64,000 bases of DNA from Sipunculus nudus (Eukaryota > Annelida > Sipuncula > Golfingiida > Sipunculidae). This document shows positions 51,064-63,000 of the stretch, piece after piece; position 1 is the first letter of the stretch; every line of letters begins with the position of its first letter. Both the position numbers and the translations under genes were made by a program. The notes under the pieces are model-generated. The model saw only the letters and a program-made list of their open reading frames with translations. It made no database searches and was not told the origin of the DNA. The stretch spans positions 73,362,300 through 73,426,299 of the forward strand of contig CM049314.1 in assembly GCA_026874595.1 (NCBI GenBank). The letters are read 5' to 3'.

Positions 51064-54000
51064 AAATATTCATACACAGTTTTGAGCCTCCTGAATTACT
51101 TACTCTGGGTCATGGTGTCTTATTTGCTAAGGTTCTTTTATTTACAGCTTCATATCTGTCAGTTTTTAACATTTGAACAAAATTGACCAAACAAAATATA
51201 TCACTATATCCAAAACGACTACAGTTGACCTATTTTGAGATAACATATAGAATGGTGATTTTAATCTCTTTTTTTCATTTGTTTCTATCTTTTAGCTGTT
51301 TAGCATACCTGACCCAGGACACACAGACTCAGGAGAACCCTGGACAGCAGCAGAGACTCAACACAATCGTGCAAGATGGCCTCTGTCAGTGGAAGAAAAT
51401 GTTTGAGGACATAGAAGTCATGAACGTCATAATTACGTACATGAATGATCTCCTCACAAAGGTGAGTTAATTACCTCAGCCAAGGAGGTGATGTTTTCAC
51501 TTGAGTCTGTAGTGTGTATGTTAACATTATTTGCCAAATTATGCTGAACCAATCAGCTGTATGGAAAGGTGGGGGATCAGTCATTGAAAAACCTGTAAAA
51601 TTGTGGTGCTGATCCTGGATAGCTTTGTCTTGTACAGAAGACTGGTGGGGCCACCTATAATCCTTTACGCTCTTTACACAGCGCTTTACCTAAAGGGCTA
51701 CTACCTATATCGTAAGGCGCTGTTTGTTATGACCTCGTATCCTGAATTGCAACACTAGAGGGGAGCACTGTATTTTTGTCCAATCAGATGAGACCTTGTG
51801 CTGGAAGACAAAGCCAAGCGAGGAATACATGGAGCCAATCATATTCATTTCTTTTTGAGTGACAGCTCATCCCCCAGCGTAACCGTCTGAACAGGCCACA
51901 GGCTCAGAGAGAATTGCCCCTGACGTGGTTTTCTTAGGGCCTTGGGCGCATAGGATGCTCCCGCCGGTGAGCTGTAATTCAAACGAAACGTAACAACAAA
52001 GGCTGCGTGCACCTCGCTGGCTGGTTTCAGTTCTGCAGACAACAGATACATGGCTACGCTAACATAGTCATAATGTCATAATGTCATAGTCGATGATGCG
52101 AGAATGCAGAGGGAGCAATTTAAATTCGACCGGAAAATGGTCAAGTGACGCTTGAAGCGCAGCAATGGGCGGAACCAGGATGCCTGTCGAGTGTTTGTTT
52201 ATTGGCATCTGATTGGCTGCTTGTCACATCATACGCACGTTTATTTCAGTGGACAACGAACCGCCATCTGGTGTCTAAATATATCATAAACGGTCACAGC
52301 TGGCAGCGTGAAAATCAGTTGCTTCTTTAGAAGCGCAAGATTTCCGCTGCCTCGGGAGCGTAATAATCCTTTTTCTGTTTCTTTGTTTTGTAATACAGTC
52401 AGTCCCGTTTAATTGAATATCATATTTGTCAACCGATTATATTCATTTAAATGGGCTATTCAAATAAACAGGATGTTAATCTTTAGCCTTTACTATAATA
52501 CTATGAATTGCCATCGAATGGCTTGCGTGTGTTTCACGTGTATTCAGATGGTTCTGAAATATCTGTTTTGGAATTTTTCATTTAATGCTGTTTCAATTCA
52601 TTAGTTTATATATTTTTATTTTGGATTATTTCTATACCTTATATGGAAAAAATACTGTATATTCACCTGTTCCTCAAGGATTTTGATTTATCATAACACA
52701 TTTTATTTGTTTCAACTCAAGAAATAGAGAATTACTATGCATTCACCTGGTCGTGTATGTTATCTATAAAAAGCGATGCTGCAAAATGGCTGACAGCTTA
52801 ACAATCACGTGAATGTGTCAAAGGTCACAAAGTTTAGCAAGATTCCTTAAAGATTTTAATTTTTATAACACGTATTGTCATCTTTTTTAACTTTAAAAAA
52901 TACTTTCTGCACGTTTACCTGTTCGTGTTTGGTCTTAAAAAAACGAAGTTTCTGGAAAACTTCATCCTTCCGCCAGAGATCATATCTACTCAAAACCATT
53001 GTGAGTACGATCCTACGCAGTGTGCATGGTTGGCTGCATACCGATCACGTAAATACATATTCATACTTTGAATTAACTATAAAAAAGATTAGATACTGTT
53101 TTCCTTGCAGATTTTATTATGAATTATAAAACATATTCACCTATTGACCGTACATAAAAATGATGTCGAATAAAAGACCATGTTTATAGCGTATCCTGTG
53201 TTTATAATGCAACCTTCCTTGTGACAGTTTGTCCGGGGAGTACTTATAGAATTAACGCATCAAACACACATTTAATTAAGCATGTAATCAAGTAGGGAAA
53301 CGATTTCAGCCCGATGGCTAGAGTCCTATCAAAGGCTAATTAGAAGAAAGAGTGGCCAGTGGTCCAAGAGGTAACCCTACAAACCAGTTGGGCAAGCAGT
53401 ATCAAAGGCCAATTAGAGCACCGGGCGGTCAGTATTCCATGAGACCGTTGTCGCACATGAATATCCGGGATTGTCGTGCATAATGGAAGGATTTTACTGT
53501 ACAATTACCCGATATATACATTTATCAGATATTCATATAAACAGAGAATTTTATTAAGAAGACATAGGAAAAGGTTTGGTTTTCATTATTTTATAAAATT
53601 AAAAGGGATATACAATTATACGATATACAATTAAGCAGGACGGACTGTACCCCAATCACTGCTGCCTGACAATAGTCTGAGCAATATTATTTAAAATTAA
53701 GTAAAAAGATATTTGATTTCTTTCATATTGTTGTATACATGCATAGGTATGAGTCTTTTAATGAGGCTTATAATTGGAGTTGTGAACTCTTAGAGTTGAC
53801 TTGACCTTGAATAAATTCCAAATTTGGTTAAAATTACATGAAACATTAGATTTCTCAAGTGATTGGATTGTTCTGAAAATGAAAATGTCCAAAGAACTTG
53901 TATTTGTCTTGTATTGAAGACTGGTGGTGCCATTTGCAATAATTTCTTTGTCTCACCCGTCACTGCATTGAACATGGAACCAATATAACTCATGAACAAA

Positions 54001-57000
54001 TAGATAAATATCTTTGTAATTTTACATGTGCAATGATGCCAATCAGACCTACATTGTGAAAACCAAGCAAACTTTTCACGTGTATTCTTCAGAAGAAGGG
54101 GTCCTATTTCAAAATGGGTATGCTGTGTCTTCTTCTTATAATTAGTAATATTATTTATCATTTATTAATATTATTATTATTATTATTATTATTATTCATA
54201 TATATATATTTTATATGATTATCACATATTTTCTCACCATTTTAGGATGATATTCCAGAAGCAAATGACTTGTACACGTTGGACGTTTGTTTACTGCTGT
54301 TGAGGAACGTGTTGTACATCAGTCCCTCAGACAAAGTCGGGGGCACTCACATGGACATAACCATATTAAAGTAAGTGTATTTAGTCAAGAGCATACACGT
54401 GGACATCACCATATTAAAGTTAAGTTTGTTTGATTACGAACACTTCTTGTATCAGCTATGGTCAGCAGAGCTAGCAGTCTTTTATTTTCTTAAACTAACA
54501 ATATAAAATTCAAATTACTTATTAAAATGACTGATTCTGAACTTAACCTTCAGTACCTGCTTTCAGTATGTCTTTTCCCAGTGATGGATGGCCTGACATT
54601 CAGGAAAGCTCTTTACATTTCTATTTACTTAGCAAAATAAAAATAGATAACAATGTACTTTTACAACTTATGCTTCTATCAGGAGTAAGTGATAGAGGGA
54701 AAGTACCAAATTTGGCATTTAACAAATGTGGCCATTTCTTTGCAGGAATTTGACCAAGGTAAATCAAATAATTAGTCATAATGAGCTCCCAGTAACATCA
54801 TTTTGTCAAATTATAAGCAGTCTGATATTTGACTAAATGTCAGCTGAAATTTATGACTTATGGGTCACCTGTCCTATCATGCAAAGCTCCAAATATGTTT
54901 ATTCTCATCCTGAACAGCCCTACATATATGTCCTTATCACTGAACCCAGCGAAATGTACTGGCCGAGGAGCATAAATATACAATTGTAACTGTTGGTAAA
55001 AAGACAAATTTTAACCATTTACTTTTATATTCAGCTAGATATTTGTAAACACAAAATTGTGATACAGGTAATATTGGAATTTAATTTGTACAATTATAAC
55101 TGCACATGTATATCGTTATACCCACTTGCAGCCGCTTTCTACAGGATAATCCTGATAGTGAGCTTTTCATTTTCAGCAATGCCTTGGTGTGTGGACTTGG
55201 TGACATAATTCTCAGGATGACCAAAAGTCAGCACTTGGTGAGTTCATGTACAGACACACACAATATAAAGTATATTTATGACACAAATACAAATGAGGGC
55301 TTGTTCTGTTGAATTCTGAAGTCACTCTATAGTAAGCATAATCCCTTTGAACTGATTTTCATATTCACATGCTTTATTATATCAAGGGGGTATGCAGGGA
55401 CCACAAGAGAGAGAGACAGAAAACCAAGTACAGAGAGAGTGATACAGTGAAGTAAAGAGAAATACAGAAACTGTTGGGAGATACAGATAATTTTAGTGGC
55501 AGATGTTGTGAAAGTCAGAGGAACCATAGAGTACTAACAAGAGTAATACAAAGGAGATCAGATATAAAACAAAGAACTTAGAAATGCAGGGAACTTTCAC
55601 AGAACTGTTGAGATCTACAAAGAATTTTAGATGGAGATGCACAGAATGTAAGTGGATAAAAGCAGAACTCAACAAAGAATTACAAAAAATATTAGATAAA
55701 AAACAAAGCAAAGAATTTGAGACATGCAGGGAACTTTTAAGAGGTGGGTACACAGAGCTGTAGAGATATAACAAAAATTTAAGACACAGGAAACTCCAGA
55801 ACGATACAAAGAATTTCATTGAAATACATTGAACTACAGAGAGAAATACAGAGATCTCTAGAGATTGATACAGAAAACTATATAAACAGGAAGCTCTACT
55901 GAAACATTGAACTATAGAGCAATACATAGAGAACTTCTTAGAAACACAGAACTTCGAGGCAAATACACAGAACTGGCGAGAGATGCAGAGAGTTTCAGTG
56001 GGAGATACAGAGGATTATAAACTAAAGAAAGATTAAATACAGCAGAACCTGTTGTGAGTGGACACCTGTAGAATATCAGCAAGGTGTCCCTACATTGCAG
56101 GTGTCACTTCATTTAAAGATCAAATGTTTTTTTATATCAATAATATATGAAAAAATATTTATATGGACAGAGATTGTTATTGTAAATATTAATGCACCCT
56201 TTTTTTTCTTAGTGATTAATACAATTAAAATATTTCATTTTTTCTTTTCCAGGAAAAGTGGACCACAAGCCTAGTGCAACTGGTTTCTCTCTTCTACAAA
56301 CATGATGCAAGTATACTTAATTAAAGTTTTAAACTAAGAGTTTAAAAACCAATACACATCTGATTCTATATATTGCCTTACTGCATTAAATGCGGTGATA
56401 TCCAGGATCCTTGATACCGCCGCATAAAAAGCTTCAGAGTAAACTGTCTCAGAATCTGAAACATCAAACCGCATGACCTTTGCTCACTGAGCAAACACGG
56501 CCCGTTACCACTGATTACACAGGCAGCTCCTGGCCAGCCCTGACTGGGGGAAAACCCAGAGCAGACATCGTTCCCTGCGTATCACCATTTATTAGGACAA
56601 TAAATATTCTTCTAATCAACATTTAAAGTGGACAAACAGTGTCTAAGTGGTATGTTAAATGAGTATTTGATAAGTATATCTTTATTTCATAACGAATAAA
56701 ACATTTTCAGATGAAATATAAGAATATAATTGTCATGTGGAATGTCTCCAGTTTCCTCAAATCATCTTCTAGGGCTCTCGCACAGTGTAGCGTAGTAAGA
56801 GAGCACCGGAGCTAGGGCTATATATTGCCTGAGTTGGTATAGCAGATACTTACCTGCAGTGTGCATGTTTAGCCTACAAAGCCCATTTTGTGTGACTTCA
56901 CAGGTATCACAAGACATGGTTTAGGTAGTTGAGTATACTACTGGATTTGCCTTTTAAATGGCTCAGGCACCTTGATAAAACAAATGTATATGCCATCTGT

Positions 57001-60000
57001 GACATTGCTAACCAACCTTGGAACTGATCTGGCAATGTCCAATCTCAGACAGCAGTATTTGTGAGGAGTCAAGGAACTGTTATGATTGCATTTCTCAGAA
57101 ACACATGAATATATTTACATGTGACTACATGTGACTGATATAAATTGTTAAACACTATGATAATCAGAATTACTGCTAATTCAGCAATCAAACTCAACTT
57201 ATGGGCTTCATGTGCTGCTTTGCTTAATAATTTGCACATCATGCATGAATTAAACTTAACCAGACCATTTATTTGTCAAACTATTGGTAAGAAATCCCAT
57301 TGGTAATGTGTCAGATACAGACTCTTAAAAATATAAGAGAATTATTGAAGAATTGCAGTGCATTTACCCGGAGAAGACACCAGAAAATGGTTACTATCAG
57401 AAAGCAAGATCATACTTCAGGTATAAGTATGATAAACTTAGATGGACAGAAAATGTCAAGTGAAACTTCTCTTTACAGGTACCCCTTTATTACAAAAACT
57501 CTGTGACAGTTACTTGAGGTGGTCCAGTGAAATGCAGTGTCAGAAATATTAACCTCTTTCAGGACACTGCTCTGGTATGTTAAATATATGTCCCAGGTCC
57601 TGCTTGTGTTTTAAATTAAGATGTTACATTGTATATATTTATGGCTTAAATATCAGCTACATTAATCATTTGATGTTCACTTTTTTTCAAGGTCATACAA
57701 GACACAATGTCATGGGTACCTGGAGAAGTGACAGATGTTTCAGGCAGCAGCAACTCATCACCGTACGACACATGGCCTGTCATTAACAGCATGCCCAATA
57801 GTTCAGCTGACTCCCTGTTGGGGTCACTGTTCAAGAGGAGCTGCAGCAGTGATCAATGCAATAGCTCACGGAATAACAGCAGTGGAAATTCCGCCGGTGT
57901 GAACTGTCTGTATAATGCGTTAGAACAAGATATGGAGGGTGTAATACCCAGCCCGTCACCAGTAGGGCCATCTAGTGGGGATAATTCACTTGGCACGAGT
58001 GATGGCTCCGATAATGAAAATAGAAATTCACCAAACGGACAATTTCTCCATGTTCCCATGGCGATGCCGGTTCCCGCCATACCAACGCCACTGCAGCAAC
58101 AGAGCCACCAACATTTGGTGGGGCAGCCGTGGATTTTAGACCAGTTCAGGTTGGTTAATACTGTAAATCATTCCATCGTTACGATACATTATCTCACGAT
58201 ACAGTATGTATTGTGATGCTCAGTACATGATGTGGCACATGAGTGGTACATGTCACATGTAATATAGCATAGTTTACAAGCCAGTGTTTATCCATGCTTA
58301 TAGATAGATAAATTAATTGTATTGCAGATACTATGTTTTTGACTGGGTTCTGCCACCGCTGCATTCGTTTCTGGAGAACACCTCTGAGACTACTGGACAG
58401 ATTTTTCCAAAACTTACACCAATTATCCGATTAAATGGTGCCTAACCAATATGCGTTGACCTCTGACCTTTCCTCTCTGCCCAGCGTCCATTTCTGGGAC
58501 TGTTACCATACATAAACCCACATATCTCGGGAACCGTTTGACCGATCAGGAAAAAAAATTTTGTACAAATGAAGCCCTTGGATATCTTTATAACATACAC
58601 AAAAATTGGTGGCACCACCTGCAACCATGTTTGCACAGTGTCCATCTGTTCATCTGCCTTGGGTTAAAATCACTCATATCTCTGCAGTTGTTTGACTAAT
58701 TCACCTGAAATTCGACATGCGTATACATCCTGAATAGCTTTCTTGATTTTATGACAGGTGGTGCCACCTACAGTCATGTCAAAATTTTGCATGTGTAAAG
58801 ATCTCACATAGCTCTTTATCATACGCAAAACTGGTGGTGCCACCTGCAACCATTTTTGCACAGCTTCCGTCTGTCTGCCGTGGGATAATAACACTCATAT
58901 GTCAGTAGTGGTTTGACATATCTGCCTAAAATTTTGCAGGTTTATACATCCTGGACAGCTTTCTTGATTTTATGACAGGTGGTGCCATCTACATTCTAGT
59001 TTAAGCTGCAGACATCCAAGCTCATATCTCGGGAACTGTTTGACCGATTAAGCCAAAATTTTGCATGTGTATAGATCTCGCTTAGCCCTTCATCATACAC
59101 ATAATTGAGGGGCCACCTGCAACCATTTTTGCACAGCTTCTGTCTGTTTGTCTGCTGTGTGCTAAAATCACTCATATCTCTTAGTGGTTTGACATAACTG
59201 CCTAAAATTTTGCAGGTTTATACATCCTGAACAGCTTTCTTGATTTTATGACAGGTGGCGCCACCTACATTCTTGTTTATGCTGCAGACATCCAAGCTCA
59301 TATCTCGGCAACCGTTTGACTGATTAGGCCAAAATTTTGCATGTGTATAGATCTCACATAACACTTTATCATACACAAAATTGGAGGAGCCACCTGCAAA
59401 CATTTTTGCACAGCGTCTGTCTGTTTGTCTGCAGTGTGCTAAAATCACTCATATCTCTGTAGTGGTTTGACATAACTGCCTAAAATTTTGCTGGTTTATA
59501 CATCCTTGACAGCTTTCTTGATTTTATGACAGGTGTCGCCACCTACATTCTAGTTTACGCTGCAGACATCCAAGCTCATATCTTGGGAACTGTTTGACTG
59601 ATTGGGCCAAAATTTTGCATGTGTATAGGTCTCTCATAGCTCTTTATCATACACAAGACTGGAGGGGCCACCTGCAACCATTTTTGCACAGCGTCCATCT
59701 GTTTGTCTGTCTAGGGCTAAAATCACTCATATCTCTGTAGTGGTTTGACTTATATGCCTAACAATTTTGTGTGTTTAAACATCTGGGATAGCTTTCTCAA
59801 TTTTTTTGGCAGGTGGCACCACCTATATACACATTTCGGCTGCAGACATCCATGCCTATATGCAACACACCTCACTCTATTTCCCCTTGCCACTCAATCC
59901 ATGCCTCACTTTACCTGTTCCACTCTGATTTAGGCGGATACATGATCCGTATTCTAGTTATTTGTAAACTATTGTTTCATTATCTATCCAGGTAATTCAT

Positions 60001-63000
60001 CCACGATTTTTCCCAAGCTTATACGTTTATACCTAAAGAATCATAAAATCAAAGACACAGTACATAATTCTCATTCCAGCACAGCTGTCATATGTCTTGT
60101 TGTTTCTTCCAGTCAAAGTCTACATATGTTCACCAGGAAGTTCACAAAAGATGGAGTACGGCCACTGCTGGACTGTTTACAGGTCAGTGTCAGAATTACT
60201 TTAATGTGGGCTGAATTTACATTACAGCAGTCATGACAGCCACCACTACATTCTAATGGTTGTCCATACTATTACAAGGATATAGCTTCAGGCATCTGAT
60301 ATTCCTAATATGATGCATCATTTAAGGAATTCAGTTTAAACATTTACTATTATGTAAATCCCATCTGCATGGTGACCATCAGATTGTCGTGTATGGCTAT
60401 AGGTCAAAACTGTCAATCACAAAAGATGTGGGACATGCTGAAAATCAAGAAATTGGCCAAGCAATTTAATTGGGAGAAGATCAGTGACAGATGTTGTTTG
60501 CACATTGTTGGTGTATTATAGATAGTAAACAAAGAGAACCAAGGGTTACACAATGCATGCATGAAGTAACTTGTTGTTAATAAAGGAAGGATTTTTTTTT
60601 CTCAACAAGAATTTCACCACAGTGCTGCCACCTTGAGTTGATCAAAAGCACTAATCATCAGTGGAATAAGCTGTTTCATCATGGTTTCAGAGGTTGACCA
60701 TGTTTGATGTATATTATCATACCTGAGCCTTCCATTATGTCCATTCAATTTTAGGTGTATACAGCTCATTAATTCACAGTCTAAACCATATAGTCAGCAA
60801 GAGAAATTTACTGTAGATGTACTTTTTATTCAGTGGTCACAATCATTTTATTTGCATTAAGCACATTACAGCGTGTTTTAAGTTCAGTGTATTACATGTG
60901 TTCCAATTGACATTTGACCCAAAGCTCATTTACATAATTTACATATTTTGTAGTTAAAACTGATGAGACAGCCAGAGAACAGTTTATTGGAGACATATTA
61001 TTTGTGGACCCTGCCTTTCTTTATGTCATATGCACTGACATATATGTCTGAAGATTGTGTCAGGTAAGTCAGCACCCAGTGGTTAGGTTCATTCACCAAA
61101 GAACACTAAGCTTAGCTGATCTAACATCTGCTGAGCTTTAGTGATCAACCTCTTAGACTTGTGAATTTTGTGAATACTATTTTAAAGTCATGTGATCCCT
61201 CTAAAAACACGTCACTTTAATTAAAAGTTTAAGCCTGTTTTTTAACAATATCAAAACTTAGTTGTTATATAGAACAGTGAACTGTTGTTAAAAGTTCTAA
61301 AACTACTCGGTTGCTCAAAAGTAATCACTCGGCATATCTTTAGTTGACCGAAGGGTGTGCTGATGAAAAAATAATGTTATATAACATATGTTGGTATTTG
61401 CTTTAATATAGGCTTCATTTACAATGTGGAGGTTTGTGTGATGTTGTGTGGCAGTTTTAGAATTTTAGCCTTATTAACCAGCAATGTGAGAGTACTCTCA
61501 TACTTTTCCTAGGCAAGAAGATGTTAATAAGGAAATAGATTCATTTGAATCAGAGTGAAGCCACAGACAAATACCTTTAATGCTGAAGGTAGTTCATGTG
61601 TGCTGCTACTTTGTAATGGATTTAATTGCATTCTAACAAGTTATTTTTCTTCTTAATGAATCTGTTATCTGTTTAATTTCTCAGCATTACTTGCTTGTAA
61701 AGTTAAAAATGCACTTAATAAGATGTTTTTGTATTCTAGGAATCTGTTATCTGTGAAGCTCATCGGTACTGTGATTGGCATTGGCGTATTAACATGTGAA
61801 GAGCTCATGATCACATTACAGTGTCGGGAAAATATCACAGACTTGCAAAGAAGGTATAGGTTGTATTTTAATCATATATATTTTAACTGAATTTTAAGAT
61901 AATCTGTGTTAAATTGAGCATTTGATGTCTTCTGCAACATAGGATGTAGATATCAGGGATACATTTCTCAAATAAAAATATATACAAGATGTAAATATAT
62001 TGGAATTGAATTATCTTTTGTTCTTTATTGAAAAAGCAATTCACACTTATGATGAAGAATGTATATTTCTTTCCCTTTTAAATGTGAAATTTTATAAATA
62101 AAAATCTTTGTAGCTATGTGTTCATTATGTTGATTCCATTAAATTGTAAATGTAAATATTGATAAAATACATTTATAGGTATTTGACACTGGTATGTATT
62201 AATTTGTTCTTTAAAATCATATCTTCACAGTGTATAAATACAAACTAATTGTGAAATCTAACAGGATGTGTTGTCTGTAATGATAATACCAATATTCATA
62301 TAAATTCAGGCATACTTTAATTTGTGATTGACAGGCAAATGTTGATGCTTGCATGTCTAACGGAGGTCTTCAAAGCAATTCGAGTCATCTCAAAAAGCAA
62401 TACGATGGGGCAAGAGGATGCTGCAAGCTGGAATAAATTCAAGAGTAAGTTGAGTGACTGCTCCTGCATGCAGTAAATTCTGATGTGTTATTGGCTGTCT
62501 CAGGGTCCAGTGTGCCCTTGAAAATCCTTAATTGTTATGAAACTTGAAAAATAAATTAATGCTCTTTAAAATTTGTTAAATTATCAGAAAGTCATGATGA
62601 TAAAATTATGAGAACCAATCTCCTGACAGTTCAAAAAATGTTCAATCAATTATAGCTTCCATTCTTGGATCAAAATTACATGGCAGTTGCAAATGCAGTC
62701 TGAGAGGAAGTGGAAGTAGTTTAAAAAACGCCTGCTTGGTGGCCATGTTTGATTTCTGATGGGTCTCAAAAATTTGATAGTGCTCATCCTGTCATAGGAT
62801 CAAAGTCTTCAGCAAAAAAAGTTGCAGCTTTTACTTTAATATTATTTTCTAATAATGAGTGACAGATGGACAACTAGACAAATAGAGGGAAAGCTGATTA
62901 GTGTAAGACAGCTGCCTTCACTGGCTCCTAAGTTATTGAAATGAAGAACAAATTTTATTGCCTGATCTTAATGTGGTTGTTTATTCTTTTTCCAGTGGAC

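Noticed and set aside
55145-55237. Alternative acceptor for tim exon 7 at 55144
   Set aside because: With exon 6 in phase 2 it shifts the frame and meets a TAA; the acceptor 13 bases upstream keeps the frame.
55493-55927. 144-codon open frame on the minus strand
   Set aside because: It lies wholly within the purine-rich repeat of tim intron 7; the leucine/serine-rich product reflects base composition.
57421-57478. Extension of tim exon 9 to a later donor (TACAG|GTACCC, 57479)
   Set aside because: It leaves phase 2, which opens a stop soon after either acceptor near 57692 or 57702.
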